64,000 nucleotides of DNA, taken from NCBI GenBank assembly GCA_965240325.2, contig OZ251253.1, positions 864,233 through 928,232 of the forward strand. Reading direction: 5' to 3'. This document shows, piece by piece, positions 41,945 to 54,800 of this stretch. Within the stretch, counting starts at the first letter, position 1, and every line of letters starts with the position of its first letter. The translations under genes were made by a program, and so were the position numbers. A model generated the notes under the pieces. The model made no database searches. It was not told the origin of the DNA and saw only the letters and a program-made list of their open reading frames with translations. The stretch is from Rebecca billardiae RCC1528 (lineage: Eukaryota; Haptophyta).

Positions 41945-43735
41945 CGCCGCGCCCGCGCTGCCCGCCCGCCGCTCGCGCTCTGCGCTTCGGCGAGTCCGGG
42001 CCTCCCGGTTGTCAGCGCCAGTCCGGTAGCGGAAAACCCGGAGATCTCCGCGAGATTGTACTCGCCCTTACTTCAAGGATGCTCCCGCGACGGGCGGGCA
42101 AAATCTCGGCACAGCGGTTTCGTCAGGCTGTGCCGTGCGCGCAGGCCGCGGCCGACGGCGGCGGCGGCGGCGCGGCTGGCTGGGCGCGCTGGCCGCACGT
42201 CCGACGCCGCGGCGGCGCGGCGCTCGGCGCCGCCGAGCCCGCGAGCCGGACTCGCGGCGCGCCGCCGCGGCCTCTCGGCGCCGCCCGCGGCGGGCGCCCG
42301 CCGTGTGACTCACGGCGCGCCCTCTCCCTCTCTCCCACTGCCTCGCGCGCCGGTCGCGCCCTCGGCTGGGGCGAACCGCCCGCCGCCGCGCCGCCGCGCC
42401 GCCGCGCCGCCGCCCCGCGGCGGCGGCGCCCCGGCGGCCGGCCGGTCGGTCGAGCCCGCTGGCGCCCGGCGTAGTGAGGCACGCCGCCGGCCGCAGCGCC
42501 CGCCGCACCGGGCCTCCGCGCGCGGCTGCGCCGCCGGCCCCAACGCGCCCGCACCGGCGGCGTCGCCCTCGCGCGCGCCCGCGCGCCGCTCCCGCGCGCG
42601 CGGCCGGCTGGCTGTCGGGCGCCCGTTGGTTTGGCGCGCGCTTACGGAGCGGCACCCGGCCCGGCCGCGGCCGCGGGCTCGGCCGGCGCCGAGGATGGCG
42701 AGGCCGGCGGGCCGCTTGGGCGCGTTGCCGCCGCCGCCGCTGCCCGCCCGCCCGCCTCGCGCGCGCGGCTGCGCGGTCGGCCAGGGCATCGCGGGAGGGC
42801 GGCGGGCCAAGGTGCGGGCGAGGCCAGCGGAAGGCCGCCCGCCATCGCCCGCGGCGGCCCGCATTTGTTTTTCCGTCGAGCCATTATTGCGATATATACC
42901 AGATCTTGGCGACGTCGCGATGGTGCCCGCCGACGCGGCCCCCGCCCCGCTCGCTGGCCCCGGGTGCGAAGCACACGGGGCTGGTGGGGCGGGGGCCGCA
43001 TGCCTGTGGTGCTCCCCCATGCTCATCTTCGGCAATCTCCTGCGCGCTCGTCGGCCTCGCGGCACTCCTGCTTGGCTGCGACATGACTACGACTAGTTCT
43101 ACGACCTCTACGACCACTTCTTCCTCCCTTCGTGCGCACGCGCTGGCCCTCGCAGAGCCAGTCGGACGCGGCGTGGGTGGCGGCACGAGCGCGGCCAGCG
43201 CGCTCGGCCTGCCTGCCTGCGAGCCTCCATGGATGCGTGCGCGTGGGGCCGGGTTCTGCCACCGTTCATTGCCAACAGCAACTGGGCACGGACCTGCGAC
43301 GAGGCATGCCGCCTTTCCCCACGCGCCCTTCAGGTTGTCCCGGCTCAGCCGGTCGCTTCGGCGGCCGACGGGCCCTCGGCCGGCTCCCCCTTCCCGGGGA
43401 CTCGGTGGGGCACCGCCAGGAGTGTCTTGCGGCGGGCGGGCCGAGCGCGCGGGTCGCCAGCTGACCCCGCGACTGCTCTGCGCTGGCACGTGCACGCGGA
43501 GATCAACCACACGCAGCGGGTCCGGGATAGGCACTGGCACCCTCTTTCTCCAGCCGGCCGCCGGCTGCATCGCCTCGGGGGGCGATGCAGCAGGTGGACG
43601 CCGCTGCACCCATCTGGCCCTTGGCGCTGGCCTCCTCTGTGCCCCACGCTCCACCCTAGGTGGGGCAGGGGGTGCGGGGTGTGACGCGCCCGGAGGCCAG
43701 GTTCCCCAGCATCAAGCACTGCATCTGCAGCAGCC
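41945..43735. other. GC-rich intergenic region
   Basis: No gene is recognised. 42,100-42,870 is extremely GC-rich (CGGCGGCGC-type sequence) and is the 5' flank of the coiled-coil gene. 42,870-43,735 is mixed, with a CTACGAC-rich patch near 43,085-43,125. Open frames on both strands show no domain. Confidence 0.45.
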
Positions 43736-43744
43736 CGCCGGCGG

Positions 43745-44030
43745 GCCGGGCTGCGACATCGACTACCACCTCATCTGCTTCATCGCCCAGAGCGCGCTAG
43801 GCGGCGCGCTCACTCTCCGAGCCCCTCTTCTGCAGCTGCGCGCCGCTTGGCCGGCGCGCGGCGACGCGTACTACGACCTCATCCTCATCCAGGCGCCCAC
43901 ACGGGCGCACGGGGGCGACAGCCGCGGCTGCCGCTTGCCGGAGCTGCTCGCCGCTAGGTCGGCGGGCGGCGACATCGACTACGACCTCACCCTCATCCAA
44001 GTGCTCCGGAAGGCGCTCGGCCGCGGCGGC
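43745..44030. repeat. three diverged direct repeats of about 107 bp
   Basis: Similar blocks start near 43,756, 43,862 and 43,971; each begins with a GAC-(A/G)-CGACTAC or GACGCGTACTACGACCTCAT core and continues CTCATC(C/A). Spacing is 106 and 109 bp. On the minus strand two units read LDEGEVVVDVAARRPSGEQL and LDEDEVVVRVAARRPSGAQL, so a decayed repeat protein is possible. Confidence 0.45.
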
Positions 44031-44129
44031 ATCTGCCGTCGCCGCCGCGTGCCCCAGGCCGAGGCGGTGCTCCATCCCGGCCCCGCTCCCGTAGGGGGGC
44101 AGGGCTGCGGGTGGCGCACTGTCTGACCT

Positions 44130-44565
44130 GGACGGAAGGCGCGGACGCATTCTATGTGTCTGTTGCACTCTGAGCCTGACGCTTGTCGGATGCTGCCACG
44201 TCGTTAATATATATATATGCTATATTTCTGCTGATATGTTTCTTTCGATCGCCAATTCTTCGTCGTGAGCGCTGAGCCGCCTGACCATATCAAATCATAT
44301 ATCATAGAATTAGTAGGCTTGAATTTAATAATAAGCCTATACTACTAGTCGCTGTGACTATAGCAGTCACTGTGACGATGGCCCGATGACCTACACCTAT
44401 ATATGTAATACTAATACGCACGACGACGACTACCGTCACGCGCGCATCACGGCGCGCGCGCGCCCACCGCGCCTCGGCCAGTGTGCCGCGCCCGCGCGCG
44501 CGGCCGGCATCGGGCCGGTCGGCGCGCGAGCGCGAGGCGGGTGGAGCGCGCGACCGCGGCCGCGC
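44130..44565. other. AT-rich 3' flank
   Basis: This includes TAATATATATATATGC (about 44,205) and a hairpin with 7-bp arms TAGGCTT/AAGCCTA (about 44,314-44,339). It probably holds the 3' end of the minus-strand gene that follows. No gene is seen. Confidence 0.4.
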
Positions 44566-45798
44566 TCACTGAGCCTGATGCGCTACGTCGAAGTCGAACT
44601 CGTCCGGGTCGTAGTCGGCCAGTTCCTCGTCCAGCACCAGGGACACGTAGTCCCCGGCGTCCGGCCACCACCACTTCTTCAGCCACGCCACGGCCTGCAA
44701 CAGATACCGATCCTTCGCCTCGCGCTGCGCCGCTGCTCTGGACAGCCCGCCAGCGCTGCTCACCTTGAAGAACGCGGCGCCGAGCGTGCGGAGCGCACAC
44801 CTCAGGCGCCGCGCGTCGTCCGTGCTGATCACGGCGAAGCACTCGTCACCGAGGGTGTGCTCGTCCGCGTCGGCGGGCAGCGGCACGTGCGCGAGTTCGC
44901 CCATCCGCACGGTGCCGTTCCAATCCACGCCGTCGAGGGCCCCCGCGTCGGGCGCGCCCTGCCCGCCGCCGACGATGCCGCCCGGCAGGTGCACCGCGCG
45001 GCCGCTCTCGACGCCCTCGCCCCGCGCGTACCCCCACTTGGCGCGCGCGTTCGCCAACCGCGCCTCGAGGCCGACCCAGCCGTCGAACTCGCACGTGAGG
45101 TAGACGTTGGCGAGGATGTGGTGCATCTGCGGCGCGTGCGCGGCCTGCTCGTTGTCGATGGCCGCGCCCTGCGGCGGCGCGAGGGCCGCGCGGTACCGCT
45201 GCGGCACAGGCGCGCCGTCGAGCTGCGTCGCGCCAATCTCCATCAGCGGGGAGCCGGCCCACTTCGGGAGGCCTTGCATCGCGCGGTTGCGCAGGAAGAC
45301 GCCCAAGCAGTCGGCCAGCACGAGGAGGTACCACGGGTGCGAGCCGAGGTGCGTCTCCGTGGCCTCGCCCAAGGCCGGCACTGGCGGCTTCACTTTGATC
45401 CCCACGCCGAGCTGCGAGAGGTTGCCAAAGAGGCCTGACAGGTGCTGCGCGCCCTTGCCCGCCATCTCTGCCTGCGCGCGGCGGCGGCAGGGGCGCGCCG
45501 TGAGCGCGGCGCGGCGCGGCCCGCCCCGTTCCGCCCGCGCGCCGCGCGCCGCGCGCACCTCGTGCTGGAAGGTCGACCCCGCGAGCCTGTTGTGGCGGAT
45601 CACGGAGAGCGGCCACAGGACGCGCCGCGCCGCGTGTGCGTGCGCCGCCACTGACTGGGCCGGATCCGGCAGCTGCGAGCTCGCCCCGTAGCTCTTCGGC
45701 ACCGCAAAGCGCGTGGCCAGGTCCGTGGCCGTGAAGCCCCACGTGGCCATCACGGCGTGCTCGGCCCGCACCACCTTGCACCCGCCCTCCCCGAGCAT
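44566..45798 (-). CDS. protein of unknown function, last gene before the subtelomere
   Basis: I read two exons, 45,798-45,559 and 45,471-44,566, separated by an 87-nt GT-AG intron that contains no stop. The protein has about 381 residues. There are two in-frame ATGs, 45,798 and 45,750; the second (MATWGFTATDLATRF) gives a cleaner N-terminus. The protein is globular and not low-complexity: HPWYLLVLADCLGVFLRN, MHHILANVYLTCEFDGWVGL, NGTVRMGELAHVPLPADAD and an acidic C-terminus with YDPDEFDFDV. I do not recognise the family, and there is no signal peptide or clear membrane segment. The upstream side is the 186-bp array, which begins within 10 bp of the first ATG, so promoter and 5' UTR lie in the satellite. 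Confidence 0.6.
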   Translation of the reverse strand: MLGEGGCKVVRAEHAVMATWGFTATDLATRFAVPKSYGASSQLPDPAQSVAAHAHAARRVLWPLSVIRHNRLAGSTFQHEVRAARGARAERGGPRRAALTARPCRRRAQAEMAGKGAQHLSGLFGNLSQLGVGIKVKPPVPALGEATETHLGSHPWYLLVLADCLGVFLRNRAMQGLPKWAGSPLMEIGATQLDGAPVPQRYRAALAPPQGAAIDNEQAAHAPQMHHILANVYLTCEFDGWVGLEARLANARAKWGYARGEGVESGRAVHLPGGIVGGGQGAPDAGALDGVDWNGTVRMGELAHVPLPADADEHTLGDECFAVISTDDARRLRCALRTLGAAFFKVSSAGGLSRAAAQREAKDRYLLQAVAWLKKWWWPDAGDYVSLVLDEELADYDPDEFDFDVAHQAQ

Positions 45799-45803
45799 CA
45801 CCG

Positions 45804-48800
45804 CGCAACCTTGGCCGCCACCCGAGCTACGCGCGCTGGGCCGCACTGGCTCGCTCTGGGTGCCGCCCGGCGCTCACCGAAGGCGCGGCAGTTATTTATC
45901 TCGGTCGGGTGAGTGGCGGCCGAGTGTCACGACGCGCAGGGGGCGCCGGCGGCCTTCGCCAGGTGCTCCAGGCCGCGCAAAAGGTCGAATGCAACCTTGG
46001 CCGCCACCCGAGCTACGCGCGCTGGGCCGCACTGGCTCGCTCTGGGTGCCGCCAGGCGCTCACCGAAGGCGCTGCAGTTATTCATCTCGGTCGGGTGAGT
46101 GGCGGCCGAGTGTCACGACGCGCAGGGGGCGCCGGCGGCCTTCGCCAGGTGCTCCAGGCCGCGCAAAAGGTCGAATGCAACCTTGGCCGCCACCCGAGCT
46201 ACGCGCGCTGGGCCGCACTGGCTCGCTCTGGGTGCCGCCCGGCGCTCGCCGCGGCAGTTATTCATCTCGGTCGGGTGAGTGGCGGCCGAGTGTCACGATG
46301 CGCAAGGGGCGCCGGCGGCCTTCGCCAGGTGCTCCAGGCCGCGCAAAAGGTCGAATGCAACCTTGGCCGCCACCCGAGCTACGCGCGCTGGGCCGCCGAC
46401 TGGCTCGCTCTGGGTGCCGCCCTGCGCTCACAAGGCGCGGCAGTTATTCATCTCGGTCGGGTGAGTGGCGGCCGAGTGTCACGATGCGCAGGGGGCGCCG
46501 GCGGCCTTCGCCAGGTGCTCCAGGCCGCGCAAAAGGTCGAATGCAACCTTGGCCGCCACCCGAGCTACGCGCGCTGGGCCGCACTGGCTCGCTCTGGGTG
46601 CCGCCCGGCGCTCACCGCGGCAGTTATTTATCTCGGTCGGGTGAGTGGCGGCCGAGTGTCACGATGCGCAAGGGGCGCCGGCGGCCTTCGCCAGGTGCTC
46701 CAGGCCGCGCAAAAGGTCGAATGCAACCTTGGCCGCCACCCGAGCTACGCGCGCTGGGCCGCACTGGCTCGCTCTGGGTGCCGCCCGGCGCTCGCCGCGG
46801 CAGTTATTCATCTCGGTCGGGTGAGTGGCGGCCGAGTGTCACGATGCGCAAGGGGCGCCGGCGGCCTTCGCCAGGTGCTCCAGGCCGCGCAAAAGGTCGA
46901 ATGCAACCTTGGCCGCCACCCGAGCTACGCGCGCTGGGCCGCCGACTGGCTCGCTCTGGGTGCCGCCCTGCGCTCACAAGGCGCGGCAGTTATTCATCTC
47001 GGTCGGGTGAGTGGCGGCCGAGTGTCACGATGCGCAGGGGGCGCCGGCGGCCTTCGCCAGGTGCTCCAGGCCGCGCAAAAGGTCGAATGCAACCTTGGCC
47101 GCCACCCGAGCTACGCGCGCTGGGCCGCACTGGCTCGCTCTGGGTGCCGCCCGGCGCTCGCCGCGGCAGTTATTCATCTCGGTCGGGTGAGTGGCGGCCG
47201 AGTGTCACGATGCGCAAGGGGCGCCGGCGGCCTTCGCCAGGTGCTCCAGGCCGCGCAAAAGGTCGAATGCAACCTTGGCCGCCACCCGAGCTACGCGCGC
47301 TGGGCCGCCGACTGGCTCGCTCTGGGTGCCGCCCTGCGCTCACAAGGCGCGGCAGTTATTCATCTCGGTCGGGTGAGTGGCGGCCGAGTGTCACGATGCG
47401 CAGGGGGCGCCGGCGGCCTTCGCCAGGTGCTCCAGGCCGCGCAAAAGGTCGAATGCAACCTTGGCCGCCACCCGAGCTACGCGCGCTGGGCCGCACTGGC
47501 TCGCTCTGGGTGCCGCCCGGCGCTCACCGCGGCAGTTATTTATCTCGGTCGGGTGAGTGGCGGCCGAGTGTCACGATGCGCAAGGGGCGCCGGCGGCCTT
47601 CGCCAGGTGCTCCAGGCCGCGCAAAAGGTCGAATGCAACCTTGGCCGCCACCCGAGCTACGCGCGCTGGGCCGCACTGGCTCGCTCTGGGTGCCGCCCGG
47701 CGCTCACCGAAGGCGCGGCAGTTATTCATCTCGGTCGGGTAAGTGGCGGCCGAGTGTCACGATGCGCAGGAGCCGCCGGCGGCCTTCGCCAGATGCTCCA
47801 GGCCGCGCAAAAAGGTCGAATGCAACCTTGGCCGCCACCCGAGCTACGCGCGCTGGGCCGCACTGGCTCGCTCTGGGTGCCGCCCTGCGCTCACCGAAGG
47901 CGCGGCAGTTATTCATCTCGGTCGGGTGAGTGGCGGCCGAGTGTCACGATGCGCAGGGGGCGCCGGCGGCCTTCGACAGGTGCTCCAGGCCGCGCAAAAG
48001 GTCGAATGCAACCTTGGCCGCCACCCGAGCTACGCGCGCTGGGCCGCACTGGCTCGCTCTGGGTGCCGCCCGGCGCTCGCCGCGGCAGTTATTCATCTCG
48101 GTCGGGTGAGTGGCGGCCGAGTGTCACGATGCGCAGGAGCCGCCGGCGGCCTTCGCCAGATGCTCCAGGCCGCGCAAAAAGGTCGAATGCAACCTTGGCC
48201 GCCACCCGAGCTACGCGCGCTGGGCCGCACTGGCTCGCTCTGGGTGCCGCCCGGCGCTCACAAGGCGCGGCAGTTATTCATCTCGGTCGGGTGAGTGGCG
48301 GCCGAGTGTCACGATGCGCAGGGGGCGCCGGCGGCCTTCGCCAGGTGCTCCAGGCCGCGCAAAAGGTCGAATGCAACCTTGGCCGCCACCCGAGCTACGC
48401 GCGCTGGGCCGCACTGGCTCGCTCTGGGTGCCGCCCGGCGCTCACTGAAGGCGCGGCAGTTATTCATCTCGGTCGGGTGAGTGGCGGCCGAGTGTCACGA
48501 TGCGCAGGGGGCGCCGGCGGCCTTCGCCAGGTGCTCCAGGCCGCGCAAAAGGTCGAATGCAACCTTGGCCGCCACCCGAGCTACGCGCGCTGGGCCGCAC
48601 TGGCTCGCTCTGGGTGCCGCCCGGCGCTCACCGAAGGCGCGGCAGTTATTCATCTCGGTCGGGTAAGTGGCGGCCGAGTGTCACGATGCGCAGGAGCCGC
48701 CGGCGGCCTTCGCCAGGTGCTCCAGGCCGCGCAAAAGGTCGAATGCAACCTTGGCCGCCACCCGAGCTACGCGCGCTGGGCCGCACTGGCTCGCTCTGGG

Positions 48801-51800
48801 TGCCGCCCGGCGCTCACCGAAGGCGCGGCAGTTATTCATCTCGGTCGGGTGAGTGGCGGCCGAGTGTCACGACGCGCAGGGGGCGCCGGCGGCCTTCGCC
48901 AGGTGCTCCAGGCCGCGCAAAAGGTCGAATGCAACCTTGGCCGCCACCCGAGCTACGCGCGCTGGGCCACACTGGCTCGCTCTGGGTGCCGCCCGGCGCT
49001 CACCGAAGGCGCGGCAGTTATTCATCTCGGTCGGGTGAGTGGCGGCCGAGTGTCACGATGCGCAGGAGCCGCCGGCGGCCTTCGCCAGATGCTCCAGGCC
49101 GCGCAAAAGGTCGAATGCAACCTTGGCCGCCACCCGAGCTACGCGCGCTGGGCCGCACTGGCTCGCTCTGGGTGCCGCCCGGCGCTCACCGAAGGCGCGG
49201 CAGTTGTTCATCTCGGTCGGGTAAGTGGCGGCCGAGTGTCACGATGCGCAGGAGCCGCCGGCGGCCTTCGCCAGATGCTCCAGGCCGCGCAAAAGGTCGA
49301 ATGCAACCTTGGCCGCCACCCGAGCTACGCGCGCTGGGCCGCACTGGCTCGCTCTGGGTGCCGCCCGGCGCTCACCGAAGGCGCGGCAGTTATTTATCTC
49401 GGTCGGGTGAGTGGCGGCCGAGTGTCACGACGCGCAGGGGGCGCCGGCGGCCTTCGCCAGGTGCTCCAGGCCGCGCAAAAGGTCGAATGCAACCTTGGCC
49501 GCCACCCGAGCTACGCGCGCTGGGCCGCACTGGCTCGCTCTGGGTGCCGCCCGGCGCTCACAAGGCGCGGCAGTTATTCATCTCGGTCGGGTAAGTGGCG
49601 GCCGAGTGTCACGATGCGCAGGGGGCGCCGGCGGCCTTCGCCAGGTGCTCCAGGCCGCGCAAAAGGTCGAATGCAACCTTGGCCGCCACCTGAGCTACGC
49701 GCGCTGGGCCGCACTGGCTCGCTCTGGGTGCCGCCAGGCGCTCACAAGGCGCGGCAGTTATTCATCTCGGTCGGGTAAGTGGCGGCCGAGTGTCACGATG
49801 CGCAGGAGCCGCCGGCGGCCTTCGCCAGGTGCTCCAGGCCGCGCAAAAGGTCGAATGCAACCTTGGCCGCCACCCGAGCTACGCGCGCTGGGCCGCACTG
49901 GCTCGCTCTGGGTGCTGCCCTGCGCTCACAAGGCGCGGCAGTTATTCATCTCGGTCGGGTGAGTGGCGGCCGAGTGTCACGACGCGCAGGGGGCGCCGGC
50001 GGCCTTCGCCAGGTGCTCCAGGCCGCGCAAAAGGTCGAATGCAACCTTGGCCGCCACCCGAGCTACGCGCGCTGGGCCGCACTGGCTCGCTCTGGGTGCC
50101 GCCCGGCGCTCACCGAAGGCGCGGCAGTTATTCATCTCGGTCGGGTGAGTGGCGGCCGAGTGTCACGACGCGCAGGGGGCGCCGGCGGCCTTCGCCAGGT
50201 GCTCCAGGCCGCGCAAAAGGTCGAATGCAACCTTGGCCGCCACCCGAGCTACGCGCGCTGGGCCACACTGGCTCGCTCTGGGTGCCGCCCGGCGCTCACC
50301 GAAGGCGCGGCAGTTATTCATCTCGGTCGGGTAAGTGGCGGCCGAGTGTCACGATGCGCAGGAGCCGCCGGCGGCCTTCGCCAGGTGCTCCAGGCCGCGC
50401 AAAAGGTCGAATGCAACCTTGGCCGCCACCCGAGCTACGCGCGCTGGGCCGCACTGGCTCGCTCTGGGTGCCGCCAGGCGCTCGCCGCGGCAGTTATTTA
50501 TCTCGGTCGGGTGAGTGGCGGCCGAGTGTCACGATGCGCAAGGGGCGCCGGCGGCCTTCGCCAGGTGCTCCAGGCCGCGCAAAAGGTCGAATGCAACCTT
50601 GGCCGCCACCCGAGCTACGCGCGCTGGGCCGCACTGGCTCGCTCTGGGTGCCGCCAGGCGCTCACAAGGCGCGGCAGTTATTCATCTCGGTCGGGTGAGT
50701 GGCGGCCGAGTGTCACGATGCGCAGGGGGCGCCGGCGGCCTTCGCCAGGTGCTCCAGGCCGCGCAAAAGGTCGAATGCAACCTTGGCCGCCACCTGAGCT
50801 ACGCGCGCTGGGCCGCACTGGCTCGCTCTGGGTGCCGCCCGGCGCTCGCCGCGGCAGTTATTCATCTCGGTCGGGTGAGTGGCGGCCGAGTGTCACGATG
50901 CGCAAGGGGCGCCGGCGGCCTTCGCCAGGTGCTCCAGGCCGCGCAAAAGGTCGAATGCAACCTTGGCCGCCACCCGAGCTACGCGCGCTGGGCCGCACTG
51001 GCTCGCTCTGGGTGCCGCCCGGCGCTCACCGAAGGCGCGGCAGTTATTTATCTCGGTCGGGTGAGTGGCGGCCGAGTGTCACGACGCGCAGGGGGCGCCG
51101 GCGGCCTTCGCCAGGTGCTCCAGGCCGCGCAAAAGGTCGAATGCAACCTTGGCCGCCACCCGAGCTACGCGCGCTGGGCCGCACTGGCTCGCTCTGGGTG
51201 CCGCCCGGCGCTCACCGAAGGCGCGGCAGTTATTCATCTCGGTCGGGTGAGTGGCGGCCGAGTGTCACGACGCGCAGGGGGCGCCGGCGGCCTTCGCCAG
51301 GTGCTCCAGGCCGCGCAAAAGGTCGAATGCAACCTTGGCCGCCACCCGAGCTACGCGCGCTGGGCCACACTGGCTCGCTCTGGGTGCCGCCCGGCGCTCA
51401 CCGAAGGCGCGGCAGTTATTCATCTCGGTCGGGTGAGTGGCGGCCGAGTGTCACGATGCGCAGGAGCCGCCGGCGGCCTTCGCCAGATGCTCCAGGCCGC
51501 GCAAAAGGTCGAATGCAACCTTGGCCGCCACCCGAGCTACGCGCGCTGGGCCGCACTGGCTCGCTCTGGGTGCCGCCCGGCGCTCACCGAAGGCGCGGCA
51601 GTTGTTCATCTCGGTCGGGTAAGTGGCGGCCGAGTGTCACGATGCGCAGGAGCCGCCGGCGGCCTTCGCCAGATGCTCCAGGCCGCGCAAAAGGTCGAAT
51701 GCAACCTTGGCCGCCACCCGAGCTACGCGCGCTGGGCCGCACTGGCTCGCTCTGGGTGCCGCCCGGCGCTCACCGAAGGCGCGGCAGTTATTTATCTCGG

Positions 51801-54800
51801 TCGGGTGAGTGGCGGCCGAGTGTCACGACGCGCAGGGGGCGCCGGCGGCCTTCGCCAGGTGCTCCAGGCCGCGCAAAAGGTCGAATGCAACCTTGGCCGC
51901 CACCCGAGCTACGCGCGCTGGGCCGCACTGGCTCGCTCTGGGTGCTGCCCGGCGCTCACAAGGCGCGGCAGTTATTCATCTCGGTCGGGTAAGTGGCGGC
52001 CGAGTGTCACGATGCGCAGGGGGCGCCGGCGGCCTTCGCCAGGTGCTCCAGGCCGCGCAAAAGGTCGAATGCAACCTTGGCCGCCACCTGAGCTACGCGC
52101 GCTGGGCCGCACTGGCTCGCTCTGGGTGCCGCCAGGCGCTCACAAGGCGCGGCAGTTATTCATCTCGGTCGGGTAAGTGGCGGCCGAGTGTCACGATGCG
52201 CAGGAGCCGCCGGCGGCCTTCGCCAGGTGCTCCAGGCCGCGCAAAAGGTCGAATGCAACCTTGGCCGCCACCCGAGCTACGCGCGCTGGGCCGCACTGGC
52301 TCGCTCTGGGTGCTGCCCTGCGCTCACAAGGCGCGGCAGTTATTCATCTCGGTCGGGTGAGTGGCGGCCGAGTGTCACGACGCGCAGGGGGCGCCGGCGG
52401 CCTTCGCCAGGTGCTCCAGGCCGCGCAAAAGGTCGAATGCAACCTTGGCCGCCACCCGAGCTACGCGCGCTGGGCCGCACTGGCTCGCTCTGGGTGCCGC
52501 CCGGCGCTCACCGAAGGCGCGGCAGTTATTCATCTCGGTCGGGTGAGTGGCGGCCGAGTGTCACGACGCGCAGGGGGCGCCGGCGGCCTTCGCCAGGTGC
52601 TCCAGGCCGCGCAAAAGGTCGAATGCAACCTTGGCCGCCACCCGAGCTACGCGCGCTGGGCCACACTGGCTCGCTCTGGGTGCCGCCCGGCGCTCACCGA
52701 AGGCGCGGCAGTTATTCATCTCGGTCGGGTAAGTGGCGGCCGAGTGTCACGATGCGCAGGAGCCGCCGGCGGCCTTCGCCAGGTGCTCCAGGCCGCGCAA
52801 AAGGTCGAATGCAACCTTGGCCGCCACCCGAGCTACGCGCGCTGGGCCGCACTGGCTCGCTCTGGGTGCCGCCAGGCGCTCGCCGCGGCAGTTATTTATC
52901 TCGGTCGGGTGAGTGGCGGCCGAGTGTCACGATGCGCAAGGGGCGCCGGCGGCCTTCGCCAGGTGCTCCAGGCCGCGCAAAAGGTCGAATGCAACCTTGG
53001 CCGCCACCCGAGCTACGCGCGCTGGGCCGCACTGGCTCGCTCTGGGTGCCGCCAGGCGCTCACAAGGCGCGGCAGTTATTCATCTCGGTCGGGTGAGTGG
53101 CGGCCGAGTGTCACGATGCGCAGGGGGCGCCGGCGGCCTTCGACAGGTGCTCCAGGCCGCGCAAAAGGTCGAATGCAACCTTGGCCGCCACCCGAGCTAC
53201 GCGCGCTGGGCCGCACTGGCTCGCTCTGGGTGCCGCCCGGCGCTCGCCGCGGCAGTTATTCATCTCGGTCGGGTGAGTGGCGGCCGAGTGTCACGACGCG
53301 CAGGGGGCGCCGGCGGCCTTCGCCAGGTGCTCCAGGCCGCGCAAAAGGTCGAATGCAACCTTGGCCGCCACCCGAGCTACGCGCGCTGGGCCGCACTGGC
53401 TCGCTCTGGGTGCCGCCCGGCGCTCACCGAAGGCGCGGCAGTTATTCATCTCGGTCGGGTGAGTGGCGGCCGAGTGTCACGACGCGCAGGGGGCGCCGGC
53501 GGCCTTCGCCAGGTGCTCCAGGCCGCGCAAAAGGTCGAATGCAACCTTGGCCGCCACCCGAGCTACGCGCGCTGGGCCACACTGGCTCGCTCTGGGTGCC
53601 GCCCGGCGCTCACCGAAGGCGCGGCAGTTATTCATCTCGGTCGGGTAAGTGGCGGCCGAGTGTCACGATGCGCAGGAGCCGCCGGCGGCCTTCGCCAGGT
53701 GCTCCAGGCCGCGCAAAAGGTCGAATGCAACCTTGGCCGCCACCCGAGCTACGCGCGCTGGGCCGCACTGGCTCGCTCTGGGTGCCGCCAGGCGCTCGCC
53801 GCGGCAGTTATTTATCTCGGTCGGGTGAGTGGCGGCCGAGTGTCACGATGCGCAAGGGGCGCCGGCGGCCTTCGCCAGGTGCTCCAGGCCGCGCAAAAGG
53901 TCGAATGCAACCTTGGCCGCCACCCGAGCTACGCGCGCTGGGCCGCACTGGCTCGCTCTGGGTGCCGCCAGGCGCTCACAAGGCGCGGCAGTTATTCATC
54001 TCGGTCGGGTAAGTGGCGGCCGAGTGTCACGATGCGCAGGAGCCGCCGGCGGCCTTCGCCAGGTGCTCCAGGCCGCGCAAAAGGTCGAATGCAACCTTGG
54101 CCGCCACCCGAGCTACGCGCGCTGGGCCGCACTGGCTCGCTCTGGGTGCCGCCCGGCGCTCACAAGGCGCGGCAGTTATTCATCTCGGTCGGGTGAGTGG
54201 CGGCCGAGTGTCACGACGCGCAGGGGGCGCCGGCGGCCTTCGCCAGGTGCTCCAGGCCGCGCAAAAGGTCGAATGCAACCTTGGCCGCCACCCGAGCTAC
54301 GCGCGCTGGGCCGCACTGGCTCGCTCTGGGTGCCGCCCGGCGCTCACCGAAGGCGCGGCAGTTATTCATCTCGGTCGGGTGAGTGGCGGCCGAGTGTCAC
54401 GACGCGCAGGGGGCGCCGGCGGCCTTCGCCAGGTGCTCCAGGCCGCGCAAAAGGTCGAATGCAACCTTGGCCGCCACCCGAGCTACGCGCGCTGGGCCAC
54501 ACTGGCTCGCTCTGGGTGCCGCCCGGCGCTCACCGAAGGCGCGGCAGTTATTCATCTCGGTCGGGTGAGTGGCGGCCGAGTGTCACGATGCGCAGGGGGC
54601 GCCGGCGGCCTTCGACAGGTGCTCCAGGCCGCGCAAAAGGTCGAATGCAACCTTGGCCGCCACCCGAGCTACGCGCGCTGGGCCGCACTGGCTCGCTCTG
54701 GGTGCCGCCCGGCGCTCGCCGCGGCAGTTATTCATCTCGGTCGGGTGAGTGGCGGCCGAGTGTCACGATGCGCAGGAGCCGCCGGCGGCCTTCGCCAGAT

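Noticed and set aside
45909-49778. Open frame of 1,289 codons and several similar ones in the satellite
   Set aside because: They arise because the 186-bp unit lacks stops in two frames. There is no unique N-terminus, frames swap at 184-bp units, and all frames give equally repetitive peptides.
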